A stretch of DNA of 64,000 bases from Acorus gramineus (Eukaryota; Streptophyta; Magnoliopsida; Acorales; Acoraceae), in contig CM060856.1 of NCBI GenBank assembly GCA_030737835.1, positions 6,743,442 through 6,807,441 of the forward strand, read 5' to 3'. Both the position numbers and the translations under genes were made by a program. A model generated the notes under the pieces. The model searched no databases and had not been told where the DNA came from. It worked only from the letters and a program-made list of their open reading frames with translations. This document shows, piece after piece, positions 34,758-46,938 of this stretch. Numbering within the stretch: position 1 is the first letter of the stretch; every line of letters starts with the position of its first letter.

Positions 34758-37700
34758 AGTTTAATAAGGTTTCTCATTAGTCTTTATTGAGTCCATATAA
34801 TAAAGATTTGTAGCGTAATAACATATTCAACTTTTATCAGTCAATGTTATTGAGTTATTTTAGTTTCTTCTTTCAAAGAGGTTGTTTAAAGATCTTGATA
34901 TAAATCACATCTTTTATCGTTCTTCTACTGCATTAAAACCAGGCATTTTAATTATCAAAATTTTTAACATACAAAAAAAAAACAAAACAATGATGTTATA
35001 TCGAGCTAGTGACAAACAGCATCTAATACCACTGCAGATTTTTTTTATATACTAATTGTTAGAAATTTATAATAGTCTAATTCTTTCCAACACTAATGTC
35101 CCACTATAGCTTGAAAGGCATAGGTGATAGGTGTCACAAACAAGTTGAAGTGCATACAAACAACCAAGCTATTAAAAGAAATGATTCGAGTGGTTGCGCA
35201 TGCCCGTTGTGAGTTTCATCTTTTTTTCATGTCTATCATCAACCACTATATGTGATATTCTTTTGATAAGACCCTTTTAATTAAAGTGCATTCAAACTGT
35301 ATTTGTAACGCTATTGACTAAAATTTAATTAACATGCATGTCAGTGAACCAACTTTTGGGCATTGGTCTTTGTGGAGACAAGTTTACAAAACCCACACTC
35401 GAATATGATTGAATTTGTTTTTAAAAATATCTGGCTCAGTTATTTTTATAATCTAAAATGAATATTATATATGTTTTTATTTTTTTAAAAATAATAAATA
35501 TCATCTAATGATATATATGTTTTAATAAAAAAATGTATGTCGTTATATTTCGAATTCAGTTAATCCACTTTTAGTAAATGTAATTTTTTTTTTTATAACA
35601 ATGCATATATTTCTTTTAACGATGCATATGCTCTAGTGGATTTCTAACAATACATATAAGACTGTATTTTAGGCTGTAAAAAGAACTGAGTATAATAACA
35701 CCTCTCTTTTTTTTTTGAAAGATTTTAGATCTTGTTTTTATGAGAGATTTCATCTTGTATAGAATTTACAAAATCTAGAAATTAATTATCTAATGCGGTT
35801 TTATTTCAAATCCAATAGTCACGATGCAGATTGATAATTATGTGCAGATTGTTTTGAAATCTCTTTTAAATATACATGAATTTCTTACCTTTAAAATCTA
35901 TGAGATTGAAAAAAAAAAAAAAAAAAACTTTATCCGTTGTGAATCCATACATGAAAAATAAGAATATCTAGAATGCATATATCAATTTAATTATTATACA
36001 TTTTTTAAATTTAATTACCTTCTATGGCAATCATAAACTTCATATTTTAAATAATGTCTGTATTAATCTTCTTTCTATGATCTCTAAAAATGACAACCTA
36101 TTGTCCTGATTTTAATATTTAGTTTCTAAACATGACAATGATATATATATATATATAAATACCGTATATTTTCTTTAAACCCTAAAATTTTCAAAATTGA
36201 ATACCAACATCATCTTAGAATTAAATATCTAACTATTAGGAACAACCTGTAAAATTGCCCTAGCCTTAGTTATATGGCTCAGCCCAGCCCAGCCCAGCCC
36301 AATTCAAGATAAACGGGGCTGGACTCGGTCTGAGATCTGGCCCATTTCAAATGGGATTTAAAATAAAAAACCTGGAAGCAAATTCTTACATAATATTATC
36401 ATAATGTTTTAGGGATTTAAAAATAAGTCCAGATGTTTTAAGGACTTAAAAACAGTTTAGGGAATTAATTTCCCCAAAAGAATATTTTTAGATTTAATTT
36501 AAGTTATGAAGTGCCCCCATCTTTTTATATGATGATGCATCAAATATCTACTTTTTTTTTTTTTTTAACAAACTCTCACGTGTATGGAGGTGTGTAAGTA
36601 ATCAAGGGCACAAAAAAGAAGAGGAAACCAATAATATTTATGTTGGGAGATGCTTACTTTGAATTAGTAACGGTGGTTGATATGGAAATTTATTAGGTGG
36701 GAACCATTTATTCTCTACTCCATGGTTTGTTTTTGATACACAGTCTGTTTTGTATTCCTATTTACAGTTGAAAGTTGAAATGTAATTAATACAGGAGGGG
36801 AAATCACATAATTGGATGAAAAGGCACAAATGGATGTTTATTTCTCCACGCAGCATGTTCATTTAATTTAATGAATATGACATTTTGTGCCGACTATATA
36901 TTATGCTTGATATGAAGAAGCTATAAGGTATGAAGTACTGTGCAGTATTTATATAATCTTAATCCATGTGTGCTTATTCTGATCAAGGAAACTATTGGGT
37001 GCTGTTACACTTTTTTTTTTTTCAATCTAAAATGCAGTTCTATATACCTCGTAATTAAAATGTAGTGAAATATCGTTAGACGATATAAATATCTCGTTAA
37101 ATTTTTTTATATATTTTTTTATTAAAACATATATCTCATTAAATAGTGCTTATTATTTTTTTTTAAATAAAAATATGTGCAGTCTATGTTTTACCATGTA
37201 AATAAGACTAATTAAGTATAACATTTTCCTAAACTATTACAAAATATTTTTCTGACCCGGCCAACTTCCTTTTACGGGTGAAGGTTTTATTTTTGGGTGA
37301 TTTTATGAGCACCCCTTAAAGTTTGCGCACCACTTTAATTAATGCAACAATTAAGAATTCGAAAGGAGTGTGGAAATTAACCTAAGAGTCCAAAAAAATT
37401 AAGGCACTCTTTGTTGTCACCCTTGAGTTTGTTTTGTTTTTTATCTAAGTCCAACCCAACCGTAAATGAGGGACAAGTTCAGTAACTTAACACAGGGCAT
37501 ATATTTTTTCAGTAAACATTTGAAAAATAATTTCACTTGAATCACTATGTCAAATTAGATTTCCAGACATCATTGTTTTGTTACATTGTTGGGGATACCT
37601 ATTTTTATAACTAAAATTTTTTATTTTTAAATTTTTTTTTTTTTTGTTATTTGCCCTTGGAAATAAGGGTCCTTTGTTCTTAGTTTTCTTTCTTTCAAAA

Positions 37701-38161
37701 TCCTCTATTGTCATTCCTATCCCTTCTCAGGTATCATCGGAAAAAAATAGTTACAAACAAAAAAAAAATCGTTTTAAAATGCTATTTCAGAGATTCAATA
37801 TAAGGGGTCAGGTATAATGCATGGTGAATATTTCTGTATGTTTTCACACAGCATCACTTCCAACCTATTAAGCCACCCCTACACAGCTATTTTTACTCTC
37901 TTCCATAGCATTAAAACTCTTGTAAAAAAAAGAAAAAAAAAACAGTTCGAGACATTGAGATTAAAGAGTAACTGCATTGGAATCCCATTCACTTTTGATT
38001 TTTTTTTATCCATCACGAGATTCTCACAAGTCACAACCCTTCAAGACATGAAGCAACACTTGTGACACATTAGTTGTATATATATTTAATATATAACCAT
38101 ATAACATCTGCACACACACACCATTAATATTATTGTCACCAGAATCATCACCAACTTTAAT
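34758..38161. other. AT-rich intergenic DNA, no gene seen
   Basis: Homopolymer A/T runs dominate (for example about 35909-35927, 36549-36565 and 37010-37022). A short CAGCC-type tandem run (four copies) lies near 36281-36301. No exon was recognised. The end nearest 38161 is probably the 3' UTR of the expansin gene. Confidence 0.5.
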
Positions 38162-39354
38162 TCATATGTTCTTATAGTTGACGAGCGACCGGTAGGTCTG
38201 GCCGGGCTGCCATCCAGCGGGGATGACGTTGGCGGCGACGAGGGACCTCCCGGACTCAAGCGAGGTCAGCCGGAGAGTGAACGGCGCATTCAACTGTGAC
38301 CCCGAATTGATCTTCCAAACCGCCCCCCACGACTGGTCCATTGGAAGCCACGACCCACTCGCATAGGACTCCGGCGATGACGACGACGATGGGGGAGACG
38401 ATTCGTGGAGGTGGACATCGGAGAGGTCGCCATCCCCGTCTTCAAATTCGACGAGCACCGCAAAGTAGTTAGGGTTCGATCCGGCGTCAATGTGGAAGGC
38501 AATATTTACACCGGGATAGTTGCATGCCACCCTAACACGTAAACAGATTGATGTAGGTAACGTTTGAAAACGAGTTTGAGTTGATTTGATTCAAATTAAT
38601 TAATGAAAAATTCACAAATCATGTGCATCAGATAAACCTCACCTGGTATACTGAATCTGGAGCACCCCTGCATCGCGCAATCGATTCTCTTGTCCAGCAA
38701 TCGCCATGGAACCGAAGGCGGTCCCGCTCATGTCAAAATGAACCTCCTCCGCCAGGCACGGCCCGCCCGGACACTCGTCGGTGATCACCACCGTAACCGG
38801 GTTGCCCGAACACGCCGGATTTTCAGTACATTTCACCTAGTATACATACATACATACATAATGCAATTAATCCTTATATAGTGTCTAGTGATATAAAACG
38901 ATTAATTCATTAACTATTAAAAAAATGTGATATATATATACCTTATAACATGCACCACATTCTTTACCGGACTTGAAAAGGTTAGGGTTTCCTGCTGTCA
39001 CCATTGATGAGAAGGGTGGTTGCTCTACTGCACTTCCATACCCACAAGCGCCACCTACACATGTATATAAGACCAATATGTTTAATTAGTTTCATTTCAA
39101 TGTCTCTTAATTAATATATGTCACTTAATATAAATGATGTGTGTGTGTGATATACCATCGCTTCCGGCGCCGTCAGGACTGCCGTACCACGTGGCACCGG
39201 CCGGAGACCAGTCGGACACGGCGACGGCGCTGAGGTTGAGAAGCTTTGGGTTGAATCCAATGGAGGGGTTTGGGAGGGTGATGAGAAGGGTTGCTATGTA
39301 GAAGAAGTAGTGGAAGAAAGTGAGAGATTGTTGAAGAAGATGAGGAGGAGCCAT
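38162..39354 (-). CDS. EXPB: Beta-expansin, four exons
   Basis: Exons (minus strand): 39354-39156, 39054-38942, 38836-38643 and 38531-38162. All introns are GT-AG, and joining gives 876 nt, a 291-residue protein. It has an N-terminal hydrophobic signal peptide, then the expansin first domain ([40 protein letters not shown]) and the grass-pollen-allergen/CBM63-type second domain ([58 protein letters not shown]). Family knowledge: secreted proteins that loosen cell-wall polysaccharide contacts without hydrolysis. The HFD motif and the cysteines are kept. A Ser/Pro-rich stretch ([18 protein letters not shown]) lies between the DGDGDLSDV and SWLPM motifs, where I recall most relatives being shorter. 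The TATA box and start codon are well placed. The gene appears intact. Confidence 0.95.
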
Positions 39355-39446
39355 GGCTGTCTGTTGTAAGTTGTAACCAACACTAACAGAAGGAGAATGT
39401 GGTTTTGCAAGTACTGATGAGAATCCAATAGGGGTCTTTCGTGGGG

Positions 39447-39454
39447 TATTTATA
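39447..39454 (-). promoter_or_regulatory. TATA box of the beta-expansin gene
   Basis: TATAAATA on the minus strand, 93-100 bp upstream of the ATG, which implies a 5' UTR of roughly 60-70 nt. Confidence 0.7.
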
Positions 39455-39459
39455 GTGAG

Positions 39460-40682
39460 TGTGTTGGGAGAGCTAGGTGTTAGTTGTTTCTATATATATG
39501 CATGCGTCGCCCATGTGAGCTTCCCTTCATCGTGGGTCGCGTCATGCACAAGTAGCTTTGGATCGAGTTCTTTTTTGTTTTTGTTTCTTAGGTTATTAAT
39601 GTTTGATTTTATTTTTTTTATTAATGTTTTTTTTTTCTTTCTGGAATTATATTGGAGAGGGTATGATGTTGAGGAAAGATTGAATGAAATTAAAAGTCTC
39701 TCTCTCTATAATCAACATGTTAAACAGCTTGAATAATATCACAATCTTGAATGTATGTAGTACTTAATTATTTGAGTTCACCATAGTAGGGAAACCAATT
39801 CAGATCGAGGACCCTCTTAAACTAGCACTTGCACATAAATAATCTAAGAACGCGCTGACTTATCCACCTGTTTGTTGAAAATTATTCGAAAGAATTTTTT
39901 ATGGAAACATGACAAACAGGTGGAAGTAACCTTCCCAGCTCGACCGTAAGATCAGTCATGAATGGATCATTTGCTTGTTCTTTTTAACTTTTTTTTGGTG
40001 ATTTGATCAATCAAAGGAAATTAGTACTCCATCCACTAAACAGAATTTATTTGTTTGATAAAAAAAATATAGACACGTGCAATCTGGTTTAGTAAAATAA
40101 AATCAAGAAAAAAAACAAAAACAAATTGAAGACCCTAGCCCTCTTTTTGTATAAGATCAGAGAAAGTGATTGGTAGAAATTTGCACGAAATCCGATGAAT
40201 ATGAAAACGGTTAGAATAGCTATTCGGTTTCCATGGACCGGGGCCGTTGATGTCGGTTATTTTGGGGGGTTTTGTCGTCTAATCGGACGGCTTAGATTGG
40301 GTCATCATACATAGGCCGTGATTTTGGCAGGGTTTAAGGTATTAATTAGCTGACTTTTTTATAGTTTAATAAATAAATTAATTAATTGTCACATTTTCAA
40401 CCGAATATCTTGGGAGGATTTTAAGGGAACTGATAGACGACTTTAAACCTTCTTCAAGTTTCTACCTTTCATTGTCAAACTTTTATTATTTATAGACTAC
40501 AGACCTTATTAGGGGTTCACATTTTCAAAGTGAATGTTATGTAACAAGTTTTTTGTATATTTATGTTGATGTTATACTGAAATTTTGTTTTAAATCGCTA
40601 TCCCATATCAACCCGTTATGTCTATAAATAAATATGACATAAGCGGTCAAAAAAATTTCACATGTTCACCCATTGGTGAATG
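39460..40682. other. Expansin upstream region and intergenic DNA, no gene seen
   Basis: No coding sequence was recognised. The first several hundred bases are probably expansin promoter. A patch at 40190-40330 is GC-richer but has no sustained frame. Confidence 0.45.
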
Positions 40683-41686
40683 CAGTGGCGGAGCCAGGAT
40701 TTTTTTACAAAGGGAGCCTAATGTAATTTATATAAATATTTTTAAAAATTATATTATTAGGTTTTTTTTTAATAGCATAGATTAAAATATATTTAAAATG
40801 AAATAAAACATTCATATTTTATAATTATAAAACATATCACTGAATAATTATAAAAAAATAATAATCATATTTTAAAATGATATGTCATATTTTATATTGA
40901 TAATTCACAAAAAAAAATGTCAAAACATAAATCTAATAAACAATACATACATTTTATTTGACCTCAACGAAATTTCATATTGTGAAAATGTTGAATGATT
41001 TGATTATTTTAGATATTTACACAAATATTTTAAACTTTAAATTAATTAGTAACAATGACAATAAAGTAAAAAGAAAAAATTATATACCTTCAAAGTGTTG
41101 ATGGAGGAGAGGAGAGGATTACAGCTTGTAGATTCCCGATTGTAGAACAGTTAATGGAACAAAAAATAAACATTATGAATTTTTTTAGAAATGATGATTG
41201 ATATTAAGAAAAGTTGAGATATAAAAAAAAGAAGAAAAAAAGATATTGAAAAATTTATTTTTTTCAAGATGGACACCTAGGTGGGAGCGCCGAGGAAGGG
41301 GATCCGTGCCTCCATTGCTGTTTATGGTATATGGATAGAAGGAAGTTTGAGGGTAAATGAAAAAAGAGAGTAAAAAATGACTTTTGTTTCATGTAGAGGG
41401 GGTTTAATTAAAAGAAGGGGTGATGGCACATCGTACACGTGAATGGTCTAGATGGATAATTGATGATTATTTTATTTTATTTAATTTTTTTTTTGAGTTG
41501 TGAGTTATTGGTGCTTAGAGAATTTCAAATGTAGACAGAACGTATGATCTATGAGTCTTAATTAAAATCAATCTATCAAAAAAAAATTAAAAAGAAGCAG
41601 ACCAAAATTAAAAGGATATGAATATAAATAAAAATATTTCAGGGTCCCATGCCACCCCTGGTCCTATGGTGGCTCCGCCGCCACTG
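40683..41686. mobile_element. hAT-like non-autonomous element with 8-bp target duplication
   Basis: The left terminus is CAGTGGCGGAGCCAGGA; the reverse complement of the right terminus is CAGTGGCGGCGGAGCCACCA. The flanks are GGTGAATG (40675-40682) and GGTGAATA (41687-41694), an 8-bp target-site duplication with one mismatch. Terminal CAG..CTG and an 8-bp duplication are typical of the hAT superfamily. It is 1004 bp and AT-rich, with no transposase frame. Confidence 0.85.
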
Positions 41687-41694
41687 GGTGAATA

Positions 41695-44140
41695 GGAAAT
41701 CATCATTCATTGCAATCACAAGATAATTTAATTGATGTTGCATTTCCACATACACGATGAGAAACTGTAAAGGGGCTTTTCATTAACTAAAAATGTTTCA
41801 TTAACCACACATAAATCTCAAATTACAAGTCTCGAAAACATTTTAAATCTTCGATTAAAATTCATCATTATATAATACACAAGTCATTCCCTTCTCATCC
41901 AACTTTGTCAGACCTTTTTATAAAGTAGGTCCTCTTACCGTAGGGACAACCAGCTTCAACGAACCAGATGTCACCACGTCCACGTGTCATTCAGTCAGTC
42001 AATTGAAGGGGCTGGGCCTGAGATTAGTCAAACCACTTGAGGCCCTAAATAAACTCGTAAGATGGGTTCCAATAAATTTATGGAAAGTTTTATTATAAAA
42101 AAAAATTGTATACAATAGATTGATAAAAAAATCAAATCTAAAAATAAAAAATCAAATAAAATAGTAAATAAAGAATAACGAAAAAATAACTTTTTCCAAC
42201 AAAATAGAAAAGAACATAAATTAAAAATGAAAAATTAAAAGAAGAACATGACCAGACACCCTTATAAAATTGGATAATATAAATAAATAACAAAAAAAAC
42301 CAAGAACAAGGAGAAAGAAAAAAAAATCCAAAAATAGAAAAAAAAAAATAAATAGGAGAGCACGACCAAGGCTTAGATAAAATTATATTTAAATGTAAAT
42401 TTTCACAATAAATTTTTTTTAAATTTTAATTTTTACTTTTCCTTAGATTTTGGGTCTATCTAGGGTGGGTGTCCTAAGCAGTCGCGTACTCTGTTTGCCT
42501 TCAGTGTTGGCGAGGCTCAGACACCCTTAGAAATAACCTTTTAAGGGACGAGAGCATCCACCTCTTCCCCTTCACAGACTAAAATCATGACTCTCAGCCA
42601 TTCAAATTTGTGCCCCCAAAATTCAAGCTGTATGAAGGAAAAAACCCACCCAATCAAGCACATCTACTACTATCAAGTACCAGCAGAAGATGTCACTCAG
42701 GTTGGAGATGGCGCTCTTATGTGTAGAGTGTTCCCTCATATTACATAGCAATAATTATAGTGAACATCTCCGATTCATCATTAGAGTTGCTGGAATCATC
42801 AAGAAGCACATTGGATAAACTATTATGATTAAGTCATTGTGGAGAGAAAATAAATAAGAAAGAAATGGAGTTAAGAAACATTTGTGGAGTATTTATAGAG
42901 AGAGATAATGATATGTTTTCATTTTATTTGAGAAAATTAATTAGAGATACCTGTAGTCATCCGTATATTATTTTTAGGTCTCTAAATTTTTTTTAATTTT
43001 TTAGGTCCCTAAAAATCTAAGATGGTGAAAAATTATCTTTAAGTCCTTTCACCCGAATGATGTTCAAAAATATCGAAAATGTCATCGCTTTATTATGCGA
43101 AGGTTAAAAATGTACTTGGAAGTGTTAACAATGTACTTGAGATACTTAACAATGTAACGGGGAGTGTCTACAGTGTACTAAAATAATTGGACGAGAAACA
43201 TTTTATGCGAAGGTTAACAATGTACTAGGGAGTGTTAACAATATACTGGAAATACTTATCCGATTTTGTCCATTTTATATTATTACTTTATTTATTTTTT
43301 AAGTTTTTTAAACCATTTTACCATTTATAATTTTTGACAAGTTTTTATTTTTTATTATTTATATTTACATACTAATGGACGTAACATTTTGCTTTGGGTG
43401 CTGTTGCACTCAGTTTTTTTTATAGTCCAAAATACACTTTGTTATAAAAAAAATATAGTGAAACATATGACGAAATATATACTTCATTAACATATTTTAA
43501 ATTTATTATTAAAAATGAGTTCATTCATTTGAACTCATTTTCTTTTTGTCAAGACATAAAAACAAAAAGATTTGATGAAGATACAGATATATCATATATG
43601 ACATATTTAACCTGAATGAAGACATACTTTTACTCTAAAAAAATAAGATATGGATGAGATATGTTAATATGCATATTTTAATTTTTAGATATAGATATTA
43701 ATTTTCAGATTCAGATGTCGTCAGATACATAAATGTTAACACATTAATATAGATAATCAAATGATATATCAGAGATATATGAAAATTAAAATTAATAATT
43801 TAAGATTTATTCACTTTTGAATATCATATATTGAAAATCTATATTATGAATAAATATGAATAATATATAATATAAATATATATAATTTTATAATATATAT
43901 ATATGATAAATATTTTTTAATTCAGATATATCCGTATCCGTACATATATTTTGCTAATTTTCCCGATACAGATCCGGATGGGATTTGAAATTTTTTCAGA
44001 GAGGTTAAAGGCCTATCAAGAAATTACTGTTCAGTACTGTCATGCATGCTCCTCGAAGAGCGTGGAAGTGGGCGAGGTGGAGATATCTTATCTCGGATAC
44101 CGCGTCAGATTCTGACCTCCAAACGGGACCTCGTCCTCGC
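41695..44140. other. Intergenic DNA, no gene seen
   Basis: No coding exon was recognised. The stretch includes a minisatellite at 43095-43262, an ATCCGTATCC-like cluster near 43925-43985 and a minus-strand TATA-like box (CTCTATAAATACTCC near 42886-42900) followed only by very short frames. The right end is the probable promoter of the xylose isomerase gene. Confidence 0.45.
43095..43262. repeat. Minisatellite of ~22-bp units (GTTAACAATGTACT)
   Basis: Six or seven imperfect copies of a unit containing (A/G)TTAACAATGTACT(T/A)G plus (G/A)AGTG. TATGCGAAGGTTAA(C/A)AATGTACT occurs both at the start and near 43203, so a larger ~108-bp period is superimposed. Confidence 0.75.
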
Positions 44141-44148
44141 CCGGCCCG

Positions 44149-44156
44149 CATAAATA
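44149..44156 (+). promoter_or_regulatory. TATA-like box of the xylose isomerase gene
   Basis: CATAAATA lies in a GC-rich stretch about 90 bp before the first splice donor. Just upstream, AGATATCTTATCT near 44081-44093 includes an inverted I-box core (GATAAG). Inferred from position only. Confidence 0.5.
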
Positions 44157-44179
44157 CCCTCCCCAAACCCCCAACGTCC

Positions 44180-44245
44180 CTTCCTCCATCACAACAGCAG
44201 CGGCGAAACGATCGAGGCGTCGAAGCATTCGCAAATCAAATCCAG
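44180..44245 (+). other. Non-coding first exon (5' UTR) of the xylose isomerase gene, with 2.7-kb intron to 46934
   Basis: The GC-richer leader ends ATCCAG|GTGATT at 44245. The next acceptor, TTATACAG|GGATATG at 46934, sits four bases before the coding ATG, so an intron of 2689 bp would separate the leader from the coding exons. This layout with a CT-rich intron start is common in plant genes. The transcript start is approximate. Confidence 0.6.
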
Positions 44246-44904
44246 GTGATTCTCTCTCTCTCTCTCTCTCTCAATCTGTATTTTCTATTCCGATTTCTCT
44301 ACCGTTCTTCCTCCGCCGCGTCTATGTAGCCCCCATTCCATCTATTATGCAGCCCCCCCTACCCCCACCGTTTCTAAAGTTTTGGACTGTAGATGGAATT
44401 GAAAACTTCAGTATTATGTGTAATCTATGGATGGTTATTTTTTTTATAATAATTATTAATTAATTATAATACTTGTCACCACCCACCATGTAATTATTCT
44501 CTGAAAAATGTTACATTCAGTCTCTTTCCAAACGTTTGTTTTTATTCTTTCAAAAATAATATAATTTATTTAACAAGTATATGCTCTTTCATAAAAAGAA
44601 AAAAAAAATAAAGGGTATGCAGAAGGGTTGTATGTGACAGCATGTCCGACTACACTCCCTAAATATTTCCTACATTTAAGAGTCAATAAAAATAGGAGGT
44701 CATTTAGGGAGTGTATTCTCCAACCTTGTTTCCTTAATGACTTCCTACATAAGTTTTTATTAATAAAGTGTGATGTGGGGACTATTGGGAGTATTTATTT
44801 CAAAAAAATGTGATGTGAAGCAAGGTTTGGATTCTCTGCATGTTTTCTCCTGCTTGTATCTTACTTGACTTTTATTGTGGGATTACCACATCATCACAAT
44901 TAAA

Positions 44905-44972
44905 ATCAAACGGTTACAAATAAATCAAATCATGAATGATCAAACGGTTACAAATAAATCAAATCATGAATG
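44905..44972. repeat. Two tandem 34-bp units
   Basis: ATCAAACGGTTACAAATAAA and its 14-base continuation are repeated exactly at 44905-44938 and 44939-44972, in the first intron of the xylose isomerase gene. Confidence 0.95.
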
Positions 44973-45222
44973 GATAAATGAATCCATTTTATTTGATGAA
45001 TTTATGACCGTCTGATTGATCAAAGCACAAAACAAGTACGGAAAAACAAGTAGAGGATCCAAACCCATGTGAGGCCCTTGCAATAGGGAGCCAATTGGAG
45101 CATTTAATTCACTGTGGGTCTCCCAAAAAAGGGTTTGGGAGCCTTTAATTCATAAAGTGTGATATGGGGCCCACGCATTTAGGAGCCAAATTTCACTCCT
45201 AAATGTAGGGTGACTTCTTTAA

Positions 45223-45922
45223 GCTTAGTTTGGTTCGTGTCATTTTTTTTAATGGATTTATTTTATGAATCAGTTTACCAGAAATTCAGATTACATCGGA
45301 CTGTTTGGATCGCTAGTAGATTTCTGCAAAGCATCATTTTATAGTGTTTGGTTCACACATGGAAAATGATAAGGACTTTAATTTAAATATCTAAAATACC
45401 CTTACTATTATATATATAACAAAATTTATTTGTTTACCCATATCACAATAATAAAAAAGAGTAATTTTTTATAGATATTTAAATCTAAACCAATCTGTAA
45501 AAATTAAAAAACATAAATCAATGTGTAATCCACAGTTAAGATTTCTACATCACATATATAAATTTTAACATAGTTTCTTAGTTATAATATCAAAACAACT
45601 ATATAAACCCATTATATAGCAGTGGGTAAACAAAGAAAAAGATAAGGTAATTTATTTTAGAAGGAATATAGACAATAATTTGATTAATTTGTAAAGGGTA
45701 GAATAGTCAGTTAATTTAAGATTTGTAGAATTTGAGATTACCACAAAAAAGAGTGAGAATTTGATTCCACCCTATTTTCCTACATACCTTGATTTTAATT
45801 CCAATGGGGTCCACAATTACCATCAAGATTACAATGAACCAAACACTAGATTTTACGCATTTTCCTGGTAATCTCACATGGAATTAAATTCCATCTCAGA
45901 ACGACACGAACCAAACGGAGCC
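45223..45922. mobile_element. PIF/Harbinger-like non-autonomous element with TAA target duplication, in the xylose isomerase 5'-UTR intron
   Basis: The left end is GCTTAGTTTGGTTCGTGTC and the reverse complement of the right end is GGCTCCGTTTGGTTCGTGTC. TAA flanks both sides (45220-45222 and 45923-45925), the 3-bp target preference of PIF/Harbinger elements. Subterminal GTGTTTGGTTCA and GATTACCA-type motifs are also inverted. It is 700 bp with no transposase. Confidence 0.8.
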
Positions 45923-46938
45923 TAAATGTTAAATGTATGGAGTCCATTAAAGCCCATTTTCTTTATGTCCTTCTCAAATATAACTTAAGAGCCTCCAACT
46001 CCTGTGGCATTAGAAATGCTCTAACAATGCCCTTATGTTTTTTTTTTTATCCATTTTAAAAGTATGATTTTTTATAAAGTAGTTTAATAAAACTTGATTC
46101 CAAGGAAACTCACTTTATCGACCTTTTAATAATCATACTTTTTTTTTATTAAAAATTGAAACAAGATTTTTAATTAAACATGTTTTTCTAGAACCGGTTG
46201 GAAACATGTTTGATTTTTTCGATCTTTGCAAAAGCAAAAGCTCACCAAAATGAATTTTCAATTGACCCCTTAATATTAGAGTGTGTTTCTGTTGTCATTA
46301 GAATGTTCTCACATGCATATGGCTTTTGATAATATTGTTTATAGTACTTGTCACCATTCTCCATGTAATTGGTTTTTAATCGTTCAATTTTGTTGAAACA
46401 TTATTTTAGTTTTTTTGTTGTTATTATTTTTTTTATTGGTATGTTATCAAAATATTATCGCATGCTTATGTTATTTTGCCAAAGAGCACTTGCATCAACC
46501 ATTGGTTTCTTGTGACAACGCCAACTCAATACTAATTGCTTTGCTATCATGACATTCACTATATAAACATTCCAAAATCAACCTTGTAACCTTACTATCC
46601 AATTCCCCATTCTTCAATAATTTCATTTCCAAATTTCAATCTTGTGTTCTTCATTTATAAATAGCATTTCTGTTTAAAAAAAAAAAGAATAAATAGTTAG
46701 AGAATTAATTTTAATCTCATCACCAATTTAAAAACACAAGTGTAATTACGTGCCTCCTAAAAAAATAAAGAATGAATAACCAGGAAATTAACATTAATAT
46801 AAATCATTAATTTAAAAAATACAAGTGTAATTAACCACTGTTTAGGCAGCTAGCTTGGCCATCGCCTAGGCCCCTAGATCGTATTAATTTGTATAGATAT
46901 ATAGTTGAATTCCCATTTTCTATTTGTTATACAGGGAT

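Noticed and set aside
42560-42900. Minus-strand TATA-like box (CTCTATAAATACTCC) with downstream ATGs
   Set aside because: The frames are under 20 codons and no splice or domain evidence follows; retained only as a remark in the intergenic entry.
43095-43262. Repeated units considered as a CRISPR-like array
   Set aside because: The units are imperfect, spacers are not of constant length, and this is a plant nuclear context; it is a minisatellite.
44042-44329. 95-codon ORF over the xylose isomerase leader
   Set aside because: It crosses the promoter, the first exon and the CT-rich start of intron 1; composition is low-complexity and no domain is seen.
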